Shown here piece after piece: positions 12,001 through 22,922 of a stretch of 64,000 nt of DNA; within the stretch, counting starts at the first letter, position 1; every line of letters starts with the position of its first letter. The DNA is from Corylus avellana. Its lineage: Eukaryota > Streptophyta > Magnoliopsida > Fagales > Betulaceae. The notes below the pieces were generated by a model, which had not been told where the DNA came from, ran no database searches, and saw only the letters and a list, made by a program, of their open reading frames with translations. A program made the translations under genes and the position numbers. The stretch is taken from the NCBI RefSeq assembly GCF_901000735.1, contig NC_081544.1, positions 36,035,235 through 36,099,234 on the forward strand. The letters are read 5' to 3'.

Positions 12001-12659
12001 TTGATCGAGCTACAAACGAGCTTGTTATTAGAGTGCAGCCTGATGAAGCTATTTATTTAAAGATCAATAACAAGGTTCCTGGTTTGGGAATGAGACTGGA
12101 CCGAAGTAATCTGAATCTTCATTATGCAGCAAGGTACAACCTTTTTTTGGTTTTTGTTTTTGCTTTTGTCTTGTATATTTCAAAACTATTCTATTCAAGT
12201 CTCTCCCCAAGTGTCACTCCTGTTTGAATGTTTAGTCTTTGTTGATGCTGAACTGGAGACAACCCAGAGATCTAAATTGGTCAATTGTTGTTTTCTGTTG
12301 TTCATTTGACAAATCTTGAAAAAAGTCAGCTCTGACTATGGGCTTCGACTGTAGTGCTACTTCATGAGTGTTCTTATCAATTTCAACCGAACTCCTTTAT
12401 TATGTGTAGATATTCGAAGGAGATTCCAGATGCTTATGAGAGGCTTCTGCTCGATGCTGTTGAAGGGGAAAGAAGGCTGTTTATCCGGAGTGATGAACTG
12501 GATGCAGCTTGGTCGCTCTTCACACCTCTGTTAAAAGAGCTAGAAGAGAAGAAGATTATCCCGGAGTATTATCCACATGGGAGTCGGGGTCCTGTCGGTG
12601 CACACTATCTTGCAGCAAGATACAAAGTCCGGTGGGGTGATGTTGGTGTAGATCAATGA
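9007..12659 (+). CDS. G6PD2: Glucose-6-phosphate 1-dehydrogenase, chloroplastic, P2-type (copy 1)
   Basis: Catalyses the first, NADPH-forming step of the plastid oxidative pentose phosphate pathway. Ten coding exons with intact GT..AG junctions: 9007-9217, 9628-9860, 9984-10078, 10262-10376, 10875-11080, 11163-11312, 11389-11509, 11612-11841, 11933-12133, 12410-12659. The joined CDS is 1812 nt, 603 residues, normal for plastid forms. A Ser-rich N-terminus (about residues 1-70) is the transit peptide. GASGDLA (123-129) is the NADP-binding motif, EKPFG is at 259-263, and RIDHYLGK (287-294) is the substrate-binding/active-site signature. Cys175 and Cys183 (spacing eight) match the thioredoxin-sensitive pair of plastid isoforms. 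Sequence such as [17 protein letters not shown] and the GDVGVDQ end resemble P2 (G6PD2/G6PD3) rather than P1. I saw no coding difference from copy 2. Confidence 0.95.
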
Positions 12660-13388
12660 CTCTAAGAAAGAGGGAGCATAAAACTTTTTACTTATTTGCT
12701 CGTTACGGTGCGCCAAATTTATGTAGTCCAAGGGAGATGGAGAGTGTGAAATTAGTGATACGATCAAATATAATCCAGAAAGGAAGAAAATGGTTTTTTT
12801 TTTTCGGTGTATTAGCATGTTCTTTGGTTGCTTCTATGCCAGAACATAGAAGTTTAGGATTATTTGAGCATGGGAATTGCTATAAATGTATCCATTCCTT
12901 CCCATTCTATGTCGTATAAAATTTATTAACAAGTTATAGGCACCCATTGACAAAGTGATGTGACTTTTAAAATTATTATTGGGCTAAAATTTAAAAGTGA
13001 TTTTGAAAGTCCCATTACTTTAGGGGATAAAAGGGAAACAAACGTCTTATTGATAGCATTCCACTTGATTGTCTGAAATAAATTTTTAAAAAACTTAATT
13101 GCAGTGCATTGGAGGTTTTTTGCCTCTACCTAACGTAAGAGGTGATCCTAGTCTATCCCCAGTTTTAAACCTTTTAAAATTGCGAACTTATTTTATATTT
13201 CTCTTGAAAGTGAATCTCTTCCTTTTATTGAATCACAACAGTTTTTTATTTTTTATTTTTTTGTTAAATTTAATTGTTTATGAGTTAGCTTAACTAGCAA
13301 AGTCTCTTTGTCATGTCATATGAGATGGAATCCTTTTTATGATCTAAATAAAGGGTATGTTGAAGCATATTTTTGGATAACTGGACCA
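12660..13388. other. G6PDH 3' UTR and intergenic DNA (copy 1)
   Basis: Presumed 3' UTR from 12660 to roughly 12920, then AT-rich spacer. No gene is supported; the small ORFs here are chance frames. Confidence 0.5.
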
Positions 13389-13399
13389 GTCGACGGGTT

Positions 13400-13668
13400 A
13401 CTTCTTCTTCTTCTTCTTCTTCATTTTTTATTTTTTAGAGGTGGGATTCTAAAATTTCAGTACTCCAAGCCAACTTGGTCTGTGATTACAATATCCATAA
13501 TGCATAGGGTATATGTTCCCTCCAGCTGATATATTCCGAGATGGAGAGCGCCATTTTCGCAAGTCGGTGTGTAGCTTTGTTAGCCTCCCCCTCTTCACAT
13601 GAATAAAACGCCAAAACTGAATTCGTTAGCGAAGACTCTTGGCGTCATCCACCAAATGACCATATTTG
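13400..13668 (-). mobile_element. Degenerate 5'-truncated LINE remnant (RNase H tail), copy 1
   Basis: On the minus strand the sequence reads as the end of a LINE RNase H domain: a DDAKSL..QFW..HVKR stretch, then after a +1 frameshift EANKATHRLAKMALS. An A-rich tail with (GAA)n lies at the low-coordinate end. An 11-bp direct repeat GTCGACGGGTT flanks it at 13389-13399 and 13669-13679. A TAA interrupts the frame in copy 1 but is CAA in copy 2. This is an older insertion than the one at 4947 because both copies carry it. Confidence 0.78.
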
Positions 13669-14001
13669 GTCGACGGGTTGCCTGCAAAATAAGAAAAAAC
13701 ATTCAGATTCTGATGGTCAAGTAAGTATTTTGCTTTAGAGAAAAACCCAAAAACAAAAGGAGAGAGTGAGAAAGAAATAATGCGTAGGGTAAGTAAATAG
13801 CATATTTGTTACTGGGATATGTATGTATTAAATTAGCCGGTATAAATCTAATCTAACTGACAACCGTTTCTTTTGGGTAAGTAAATTATTCATTTACTAG
13901 GGTGATTCGTTGAGATTTCCTTCCAAATATGGTACCCTGATATCTTTACTATTATTAATTCTTTTTCGATTTTATTGTCGTTAGCCTATAATTTTTACTA
14001 C

Positions 14002-14009
14002 TATATATA
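14002..14009 (+). promoter_or_regulatory. TATA box of the defensin-like gene (copy 1)
   Basis: TATATATA about 56 bp upstream of the ATG at 14065. The copy 2 equivalent is 34149-34156. Confidence 0.6.
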
Positions 14010-14064
14010 CATTGCATGGAGACTAATTGAAAATCATTCAGATTTCAAACCCTTTCAAATTTCA

Positions 14065-14286
14065 ATGGAACGCATCCAATGGAGAATGGTGCTACTTCTT
14101 GTGGGCTTGATGTTCATGGCGGCTGGGCCCAACACAGCTGAAGCAGTGTTCGGCGTGTTGATGAATCCATGCGCTCTTCCTCGATGCATTGCTTCATGCC
14201 AGGCTATCCTTAAAGCAAAATATGCGAGTGCTTCTTGCTCTAATCACAACACCATTTGTTTATGTTTCGGTGGCCCTGGTAATTAA
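14065..14286 (+). CDS. Small secreted six-cysteine defensin-like protein (copy 1)
   Basis: Single-exon gene for 73 residues. Residues 1 to about 27 form a signal peptide with a Leu/Met-rich core ending near TAEA, so the product is predicted to be secreted. The mature part has six cysteines (36, 41, 45, 58, 65, 67) in the pattern C-x4-C-x3-C-x12-C-x6-C-x1-C. The C-x3-C plus C-x-C spacing fits the CS-alpha-beta fold of plant defensin-like (DEFL/LCR) peptides, which act in defence or in cell-cell signalling. A TATA box 56 bp upstream supports this start. Typical DEFL genes have an intron after the signal peptide; this one does not. Residue 40 is Arg here and Gln in copy 2. The exact role is unknown. 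Confidence 0.75.
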   Translation: MERIQWRMVLLLVGLMFMAAGPNTAEAVFGVLMNPCALPRCIASCQAILKAKYASASCSNHNTICLCFGGPGN

Positions 14287-15492
14287 TATGTCAGGGAAGG
14301 GTTCTTGATATGCAAATGTTTTCTCTTAATCGATAAATAAAATTTATAAATTTATAAATTTAAAGTTTATAAATTTATAAAGTTATTATCATAATCGATG
14401 TGTTATCTTTTGCAATCAAATCAATTTGTGAATTACTTTCTAGTATGAAGAGCTAATACTACTACTCTTTCCTCTTCTATGGGAATTTAGGATTTCAATA
14501 TTATACCAATTTTTTTTTTTTTTTTACCTGTTTAATAAACCCAAATCGACAATATTATAAAACAAGTAGTCAAAGTTGCTTTCACTCAATTCTGTTGAAA
14601 ATGTGATATTTACTTTTCAAAGTACAACAATGGACAGGACAAAGCTGCATCATTGACCAACTTCTCCAAATGCATCCCAAATTCACAATTACTTGCATTT
14701 ATCACATATTAAAAAAAAAATCAACAAGATTGTACAGAATTTCAGGAAACAGGAATCAAACCCCTAATGTCAAAACATTGACTTCCATAAGATACAATCA
14801 TTCTTCAAAGACATTAAGTAGTTCATACTCCACAAGAGAAAGATTGTTATCCTCTTTAGCTTCAAAACATGTCCCCATGTATCAACTGCTAGCCAGCCAC
14901 ATAGAACCTTTTAACAATCTTTGCATTATGAAGGATTACAATGATGCCACGAGAACAAAAAAATTTTATAGTACAAAGCATAAAACTCTTCAAAAATTAT
15001 ATCCTTTTACAATTAGGTGCTATCTATGACTTCAATTTTTCGATAATCCATATATAAATACAGTTAAAGAACAGATATGCTCCGAGCAGACTAGATCTAA
15101 GATATTGGTAGCCAAATTTTCTAACAAAATTTATTTAAACCGACTATGAGAGATAACCACTCACACCTAATTATCCAAGCCGTGAGAAATAACTCATCAC
15201 ACCTAATTATTCCTCCTCACTTATGAGGGCAAATCTAGAGAGAAGAAACATCTTATTCAAACAAAAAAAAACACAAACAAACAACCAGCAAGCAGCAATA
15301 GTAGCAGCCAAGTAGGAGTTGAATGGTATAACATGGTGGAAGGTGGACGGACGCATAGCAGAAATGCCAAAGTTGCTGATTTGGTCGGAAAACACCTACA
15401 AACATAAAATAATAATAATAATAATAATAATTTTTTTAAAAAAAAAAAAAAAAAAAAGGAGAGTGAGGGTAGGAGCAGGGAGTTGCTCATTA
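14287..15492. other. Intergenic region after the defensin-like gene (copy 1)
   Basis: Contains an AT palindromic stretch near 14338-14390, a 119-codon open frame at 14670-15029 with no recognisable homology, a 36-bp partly repeated unit near 15147-15200 (single in copy 2), and (AAT)n plus poly-A around 15408-15458. The region is unusually well conserved between the copies but no gene can be assigned. Confidence 0.45.
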
Positions 15493-15503
15493 AATAAATA
15501 AAT

Positions 15504-15889
15504 GAGAAAATTCACAAAGGACCCTTAAACTACCACGCAATTTGAAAATGCCTCAAAATTTCATTCCTTGAACTTTCAATTTGATGCAATTTTCCTCCAT
15601 CAATTTGTAGATGTTAAAAGTGATGAAATGAATTTTTATACCCTTGAAACTTTTATAAAATTTCATATTTACCCTTAATTTCAAATTGGGGGGAGAAAAA
15701 AAACACTAAAATTGAAGGGTAATTTGATATTTTGAGTGGTTTCCATTGGGGTTTAAGTCTTTAACGGAAAAAATTGACGGGGTCAGTTGCATCAAATTGA
15801 AGGTTTAGGGGATGAAATTGAGAGTTTTTGAAATTTGAGGAGTTTTCTCAAAACGAGTAGTAGTTTAGGAATCCTAAGTGAAGTTATCC
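15504..15889. mobile_element. MITE with long imperfect inverted termini (copy 1)
   Basis: The first 100 bases (with CCCTTAAACTACCACG and CTTTCAATTTGATGCAATTT) and the last 100 read as imperfect reverse complements of each other (TTGCATCAAATTGAAGG and AGTAGTTTAGGAATCC). An 11-bp AATAAATAAAT flanks both sides (15493-15503, 15890-15900), compatible with a 9-11 bp MULE-type duplication although the sequence is low-complexity. No coding potential. Copy 2: 35616-36001. Confidence 0.65.
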
Positions 15890-15900
15890 AATAAATAAAT

Positions 15901-16822
15901 TATTCTCAGGGCCGGCTAGATCATTAGGCCAATTAGACAACCGTGTAAGGCCACCAAATAATAATGGATAATAAAGATTTATTTCGTAAAAAAATAAATA
16001 AATCTTTAATTATAGTTAATACTCTTAATTAAGGCCTACAATTATAGTATGATATTAAAAAAATAAAAAATTGGTCATTATTTTGAAGAAAAAGACAATT
16101 TTTTTTTTTTTTTTAAATACCAAATAAAAAAAGGACAACATTGGATGTTATTACTTCAAAAAATATATATTTTTTTTTTTGTGTTTTTTTTTTTATTTTT
16201 AAAATGACCACATAAGAGAAAAATTTGGCCAAAGTTATGTCTCTAAGTTGTATCTCTATCATTTCTCAAAAACATTTGTCCTCACTAGTTCGAATCCCTC
16301 TAAACTCTCTTGTGTGAATATGTCAAAGAAAATTAAAAAAAAAATTGTCCTCACTATCATAAATAGTTGGAGTTGATATCTTTAATTATGATTTTCTCTG
16401 ATAGACCCAAATCTTATTGAAAATTGATACTATTAAATGATAATTAATTCAATAGCATTATGTTCAATTTTCATAGCATTAAACGCATTGCAAGATTGTG
16501 CTTCTACTTATATTGGAAATAAGATTCTCTTCATAAATGGAGAGTATCCATTTAGCGTAAAAGGAGTAGTAATATTGTAAATATTATCTGTCAATTTTAA
16601 TGTTAAGACAATATTACCCATCATTTTACACTAACTTGATCCTCTCAGTTTTATTTAAAATGGGAGGATCTTTCTACTTATAATTGATGCATTGTAAGAT
16701 CATTTTTGCAGTTTTTTTTTAAAATTTTTTTTTTAAGTGGATCAATAATTTCATATTGGTTTGATATCTTAATATTATATTATTCTCCTGCATAACTGTG
16801 TTGGTTGTTGCATATAATTATG
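15901..16822. other. AT-rich intergenic DNA with a SINE (copy 1)
   Basis: No gene seen. Contains poly-T/A tracts and the small SINE at 16288-16344. Copy 2 equivalent is roughly 36013-36934. Confidence 0.5.
16288..16344 (+). mobile_element. Strongly 5'-truncated SINE (copy 1)
   Basis: Starts at the B box GTTCGAATCC, continues with the same CTCTCTTGTGTGAATATGTC tail as the SINE at 2618, and ends in A-rich sequence. A 12-bp direct repeat TTGTCCTCACTA flanks it (16276-16287, 16345-16356). Copy 2: 36400-36456. Confidence 0.8.
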
Positions 16823-16827
16823 GGTAT

Positions 16828-17530
16828 TGTTAACACAGTTTCTGATCACGGAGGGATTAAGACTAAAACGCGGGAAGCAACTAAGCAAGTGTAATAGGGG
16901 CACACAAAGAGTTAGTTAACGCATGAAAAAAGGAGAAGAACAGTTGTTTCTGAATATGCTCTATGTTCTCATTGAAATTGACTTCATTTTATACATATGT
17001 GTTTTACATGATCAAGAGCTTATAGGGCCACACAATCGGACAATCCTCAGTGATCCCTAATTATCCACCGTTCGATTTCCTTGGGATCCGTGTTGGATGG
17101 GTTTGGCTCTCGTCTCGACACATGTACCGTTGGACGCCGGTCCGGTGTGGCCTCTGCAGGAGGTGGGCCACCCTCTGCACGAGTGGACATGGTGCCCACA
17201 TTTTCTGGGCTGATGGGACGTCCTGAATGGATGTCCCGTACAATGTAATTATCGTGGTTATCCAACCTTGCAGGTTGTTGGGACATGCGAGGCTCGCCGG
17301 GGCGAACTAGACGAGGTCGGGCATCTTCTGTTGCTTAGTGGGGTCACGTGCAAAGGGTTTTGGAGTGGTGAGCCTTTTGAGGCAGAAATGCTCGTGCGAC
17401 AGACCATTAGCCTTGACAACTGTCTCTCTTTGGAGTTTGGGGACCGTTCCAACCGCGATTTGTAACGCCGAACCTCTCTTGATAATGCGTAAAATTTAAT
17501 TAAACTTAATTGCCAATTTTCTCCCCAACA
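16828..17530 (-). mobile_element. Solo LTR, 703 bp (copy 1)
   Basis: The segment runs from TGTTAACACAG to CCCCAACA, giving TG..CA ends with TGTT/AACA inverted termini. It is bounded by a perfect 5-bp target-site duplication GGTAT (16823-16827, 17531-17535). On the minus strand it contains a TATAAAATG near 16990, the usual LTR promoter position, so minus orientation is inferred. No internal retrotransposon sequence flanks it, so it is a solo LTR left by intra-element recombination. It explains the GC-richer block at 17040-17470 and the overlapping short ORFs there. Both copies carry it (copy 2: 36940-37641). Confidence 0.88.
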
Positions 17531-17535
17531 GGTAT

Positions 17536-20509
17536 ATTGCATTTGCATGGGTCTAAATTTCGTTTTTCAGGTATTTTTGACGGTTAACTGTCTAAATTTT
17601 CTATGCTCATTGAAGAACTTAGAAATCAATCGAAAATATGTACAACCCCAATACTTTAATCAACAAACAATCAAACCCCAATTCATTTCTACCCGCAACA
17701 TGTATAAACCCCGCCCGGCGACAACACCACACTGGATTCCACCTTCTCATACTGATCAGAGAATTGGGGGCGTTTGGGTTGGCCGGCGACGGAGAAAACC
17801 AACAACGAGTATCTTGTGGCGGTTGCCCGGCCAGATGAATTTGTCATTACTTTCTTATACATAGTCTTAGAGTTAATATTCCAAATCAAATTCCATGGAT
17901 GTCGAAACTCATGAATAAGACATTGATTTCATCCCTTGGGACCTTTTCCCCGAAATAGGCAATGATTCATTGCTTTAAAAATGTGTTGGGCGGGCCAAGT
18001 TTGAGACTTTGAACATATCATGTAACTGACGTCACTTTATCTTATCTCCATGCAACGATTTTCCGGCCAATATTATGAAATAATTAATCTGTGGTAGCTT
18101 GAGACAACAAAGTGTGCAATGATTATAGGTTCTGTATCTTTAATTTGTGCCACATACATACGTTTTATGATAAGCCCACACAATCAATTTGATAAATCTT
18201 CACTTCCCTTTTTTTCTTCTTTTTTTTTTTTTTGTTTTTTTTTTTTTTAAAAAAAATTAAGCTAATAAAAAATAGTGAATTTAGTCATTTAACGAGTAAT
18301 TTTAACATTTTCCTTGATAAGTGAAGTTCAATTCGTAAAATATTTAACTAAAATAAGAGTAAAACCTCTATTCCTACTAAATTAAACTTCACTTATCTTA
18401 AAAACTTAAACTAATAAAAAATTAATTAATTTAATCATTTGATTAACATATTTGTTCTATTTGGCAATTTAAAATGAGGGACCAGTTTATAATTATATGA
18501 CCTTTTTGTGTGCATGCTCCAATTTGTCTGCAAGGATCCTTGAATCCTATACACACAGTAAAAATTAGAAGCAAATTTTTAATAGCGAATTCTGTCTAAA
18601 ATTTATATGATGGACCTTCAATTTTTGTTTGAATATTAATGCCAAGAAAATATTTGAAATGATGACCACTTTACTTTAGGATTCTGCAACGTACGTGACA
18701 CAGTCACTAATTTAACTCTTTCTCTAGTTTTCTAAGCGCAGGTTGAATTTCATGTGTGAAAACTGATCAACTTGTAATGGCCATTGAATCTTAAGTCAAA
18801 AGAAATATACAAATTACTACATTTTATTCAAACATGTGTCGCTGAATATCTACGTTACTCCAAAAAGTTTAGACACCCAATACGAAGTTCACCAGTAAAT
18901 TCTACCGGACTTTGACTTTAACAAATTGTTTTGTGTATTAATTAAATTATTAAATTAATCATTTCAAATTATTTCTTACTTTTAAAATAATTGACGATTT
19001 AACACGATATCAATATAAAGTTTTTGAGAGTTCAAATCTTTTGTTTACGTGATTCCGTCATTTATTTTTTGTCTCGGTCACTCCCTTTCACGTATGAGAT
19101 GTATCATATAGCTAGCCCCTCTAGCTAGATCTAACTAGAGGAAGAAAAAGGGTTGTGGAAAAAAAGAGATCGGAGTGGGAATATGAAGCTAAATGGATTA
19201 TGCTTTAGTTCTTTCTTTGTTTGAAATAATAGGCTATAAACCTACTAAAGTGAGAAAAATTGTATAGAAACATTTGTATTTAAGAGACGATGGGTAATAT
19301 GTCAACAGCAAGCTTTTGACGGGCCCGGTTTTGTCACCTGGGTGGGCAACACACGAGAAAAACAATTGAAGAGCTAGATACATATATCTTACCTACCCAC
19401 TATTATCAAATCAGAGTCTCCAAGAAAAAGAAGTGAGAAAGGAAGAAAAGTCTCCCCACCCCCACGTCTCTTATGAACCTCTTATTCATCATATATGCAG
19501 CCTCAAAGCAATCTTTCGGCAAAAATAGTCCACAATTTTTTATTAACAGGATCATCTTAGGATTTCAAGGGTCTATTACCAAAGTTTATGTTTCAAAAAG
19601 TCTTATCATTGGCTTCAATTATGAGTGGTAATTCGTGTATGCGTGTGGGTTCGGATCATATCAAAGTATGGATATAAAACTATATAGGTTAACTCTAACT
19701 CGATTTATTTAATTAAATGGTTCAAACTCTTCAATCATAACCTTTTAATTTTGTGTTGAGTTCGTATCGAATTGGCAAGTTGTGTCAAAAATTGTCACAC
19801 TTAACTTCAATGCGTAATTGGTGAGGGTAAAAAAGTCCAGATTGTTCATCATATTTTCTCATCAATCACTTGGTTGCAACAACGTATTCAAATATCCCTA
19901 GCTTTGCAAATTTGTAGTTTGTACGTTTTCTTACTTGACTCTCCCATCAAGAAACAGTGACTCTGTCTCTTAATATATATATAAAAAAGTTGGGGTAAAA
20001 TTCTCAATCACATTTGCTTATCAAGAAGATGGGACTCAGCTGGCCCCATATTTCATGATTGGCATCCATTTTTTGAAAGAAAAAAGCGGTTCTCTCCATG
20101 GCCCATAATGTTGAATTGTAAGAGACTCCTGTATTCAGGGATCTATTACTGCCTGACCCAAGAACAAAGACCTAATAGTGACCATTAAACCATTATTCAA
20201 GAACCTGCCTTTATTTACTGTTAGTTTTATTAGCATTCATCAGTCTTGATTCAAGGTCTGACAATCTACAATCTACAATCTACTCTATTCTTATGGGGAT
20301 AAAAAATGGGGAAAGTGTTTCACTTGGTTTGACCTTATTTCAAACCACTCTATAACAAGGTTTAAAATGCATAAAATTACTCTTCAAAAGTACATATCAT
20401 TATCAAATCATTCTCTCAACCAGCTTTTTTAATAGTGAGCAATGATGCATAGACGGATAGATATATCATATTTAATCAAATTTTGATATGTGTGCATATG
20501 TTTGAGTCA
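17536..20509. other. Long intergenic region (copy 1)
   Basis: No supported gene. A GC-richer patch at 17690-17850 has open frames on both strands but no recognisable product. The stretch also has long poly-T/A runs at 18210-18260, dispersed AT-rich repeat pieces at 18270-18450 and 18930-19030, and moderately complex sequence at 19100-20340 that is nearly invariant between the copies. Copy 2 equivalent is roughly 37647-40624. Confidence 0.45.
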
Positions 20510-20870
20510 GCATCAGCACATCACTTTTAGCCACCACTTTTGGAGACTGAGGAGTGGTGGAACCACCTCAATTGAGCATTTAGGGGTGGCCAAACCACCT
20601 CCCAATGACTATTAGGGTGGCCACCCTCAGCTTGGCTCTTGTGTCGGCCAAACCATTCATAATGACTTTTAGAATTGATTCGGCCACTCCAAAGGCCCGA
20701 TTGAGAGTGGTTGAACCATCTCTAATGGTTTTTAGAGGGTTATTTTGCCACTTCCAAATGCTCAATTTGAGGTAGCCGAACCATCTCTCTTCAAATGTGG
20801 TAGTCAAACAACTCTCAAATGCCACTAGGAGTGGCAAACCACCTCCCAAATACCCCCAACCACCTCTCTC
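20510..20870. repeat. GGTGGCC-rich dispersed repeat (copy 1)
   Basis: Alternating direct and inverted GTGGCCAAACCACC / GGTGGTTGAACC-like motifs at 20-60 bp spacing. The same motif family appears inside the MITE at 45541-46075. It is probably the internal part of a non-autonomous DNA transposon. Copy 2: about 40625-40985. Confidence 0.55.
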
Positions 20871-22115
20871 TCTCGTTCTTCATTTTTTTTTTTCGATATG
20901 ACATTTTTTTTAAGAGAGCTGCTATTTAATATACTCATGTCCTTCTCTTATAAATTTTTTGTAAAAATCAGCCATTGAATAAACAGTTATACATATAACA
21001 AAGATATATGATTTAAACTCTCTTTTTTGAAAAAAGTTGTACGAGAGAAAACCACATTTATCATTGCTTAGTGTTAAAAAAAATCTAATAAAATAAGTGA
21101 TTTAACAACTACATTAAATATATTTTAAGAAGTGATTTTATGGGTTTTAAAACTTAATAAATGATATGAGAAAATGTCAGAACAGATAAGCCTCAAACAA
21201 TATTTTATATCCTATATATAAGAAAATAAGCAATTGAGATATTAACAATTAGAAACACCCATAACCATCACATCATTTCTTATGTTCACTGGACCCATTA
21301 ACAATATTTCATTTTGTGTTACAGTTGAAACCCCCAATGCTTCGTTCATGCCGACCGGACATAAGTGTAGCAGCAAATCACGAAAGTAATTGAGGCACAA
21401 CGGCCGCGTGATTGCATTTATTTTCTCTGACATTATAACAGCGCTCACAGACTGAACCAAATCCAATCCAATGCTACACATTCTAGGAAATGTCGTTTAG
21501 ATTAGGAGACGGTGAAATTGACTATATTGACTGGGACTGCTTTCTCTTGAGTTTAACCTTTTTAACCTTTTTGTGGTTTTAATTTTACCTTAAAAATTAT
21601 ATTATTTTTATTTTATAATGTGGATTTTAATTAGTATTTATTGTAAAAAAGAAAAAATAATGTTATCTTTTTTCAATGTTCTTTTACACGACTAAATAGC
21701 ATGATAGCGTTTATAGAATGTAATAGATATACTTTTGAATAAGAGGGGCAGCATCATCATGTCAATCTCATATTCAAACATAAGGATTAAGTAAATGATA
21801 CCCACTATGTGGTCTAATCATTTATTTTATCTTAACAATTAAGGGAGGAAGAGAGAGAGAGAGAGAGTTAGAAAAGTAGTAGAGTATTATCTTTCAATTC
21901 AATTTAAATTTTTATTATGGTTTGAATTTTTGAACACGAAACTAAATTCCATCGACAAATGACATTGAAAGGTCATCAAAGGCTTTTGAGGTCACCTTCT
22001 TCAATCATAGAGGCCCCATCTCGGCCCTGTTCTCTTGGAACCCAAGGGCTGAAATCACCATCGAGAAGAGGTCAGAGGTGCCTCCTTTCTTGAATCCTCT
22101 CCCCAAAAAGCACAC
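20871..22115. other. TCP upstream region (copy 1)
   Basis: AT-rich spacer, then the promoter and leader of the TCP gene. A (GA)n tract at about 21849-21868 lies 250 bp upstream of the ATG and could be a GAGA/BPC-type site. The frame on the minus strand at 21242-21481 is unrecognised. No TATA box is obvious. Confidence 0.5.
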
Positions 22116-22922
22116 ATGGCAGAGAGCAAGCCTGCCGAAGTCACGGACTTCCAAATTATGATTGCAAACAAAGATGATAGCAAGAAGCAGTTAGCTCCCA
22201 AGAGAAGCTCCACCAAAGACAGGCACAAGAAAGTGGATGGTAGAGGCAGAAGAATAAGGATGCCAGCTCTTTGCGCAGCCAGGGTCTTCCAATTGACCAG
22301 AGAATTGGGTCACAAGTCCGACGGTGAAACAATTCAGTGGCTCTTACAGCAAGCAGAACCGTCAATTATAGCTGCAACTGGTAGTGGGACTATTCCAGCT
22401 TCGGCTCTGGCAGCTGCAGGGGCCTCTGTTTCTGAACAGGGGATTTCTGTTTCAGCAGGCTTGCACACAAAGATGGAAGGGCTAGGACCAGGTGTTGTTG
22501 GGGCCGGCGGTAGGGCCAATTGGACAATGATGAGCGGAAACTTGGGTAAACCTCACGTGTCAAGTGGGATGTGGCCCTCTATCAGTGGAATTGGGTCAGG
22601 GTTTCTTCACAATTCAAGCCAGTCATCGTTGAATTTCGGCGGCGATAACTCGAATTTCTTTCCTAAATATGGGTTTCATGGGTTTGAATTTCCTAATATG
22701 AATCTGGGTCCATTGAGCTTTTCCACATTTATGAGTGGAAATAACCGGCAGGTCCCTGGTTTGGAGCTTGGGCTTTCGCAGGATGGTCATATTGGGATGC
22801 TGAATTCTCAAGCTTTGAGCCAGATTTACCGACAGATGGGACAGAGCCGAGGCGATGAAGTTTCCTTGAATCAACACCAGGAGCCTTCTGACAAGGATGA
22901 TTCTGAAGGGTCAAGGCAGTAG
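22116..22922 (+). CDS. Class I TCP transcription factor, TCP9/TCP19-like (copy 1)
   Basis: Intronless gene for 268 residues. The TCP basic-helix-loop-helix DNA-binding domain covers about residues 34-88 ([20 protein letters not shown], then helix-loop-helix to [16 protein letters not shown]). The compact basic region marks class I (PCF) factors, which bind GGNCCCAC-type sites and control cell proliferation and growth. Cys53 is domain position 20, the redox-sensitive cysteine of class I proteins. The N-terminal [25 protein letters not shown] resembles TCP9/TCP19. The C-terminal half is Gly/Ser/Asn-rich with an acidic end ([11 protein letters not shown]). Protein identical to copy 2. The closest subfamily assignment is from memory, so no symbol is given. 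Confidence 0.92.
   Translation: MAESKPAEVTDFQIMIANKDDSKKQLAPKRSSTKDRHKKVDGRGRRIRMPALCAARVFQLTRELGHKSDGETIQWLLQQAEPSIIAATGSGTIPASALAAAGASVSEQGISVSAGLHTKMEGLGPGVVGAGGRANWTMMSGNLGKPHVSSGMWPSISGIGSGFLHNSSQSSLNFGGDNSNFFPKYGFHGFEFPNMNLGPLSFSTFMSGNNRQVPGLELGLSQDGHIGMLNSQALSQIYRQMGQSRGDEVSLNQHQEPSDKDDSEGSRQ

Noticed and set aside
14670..15029. 119-codon plus-strand ORF, present in both copies
   Set aside because: Composition is Lys/Ser/Tyr-rich with no recognisable domain, and conservation between the copies is expected because the whole block is duplicated.
17047..17548. Several overlapping minus- and plus-strand ORFs with Pro/Arg-rich products
   Set aside because: They lie inside the solo LTR (16828-17530), which explains the higher GC content and open frames; no protein family recognised.
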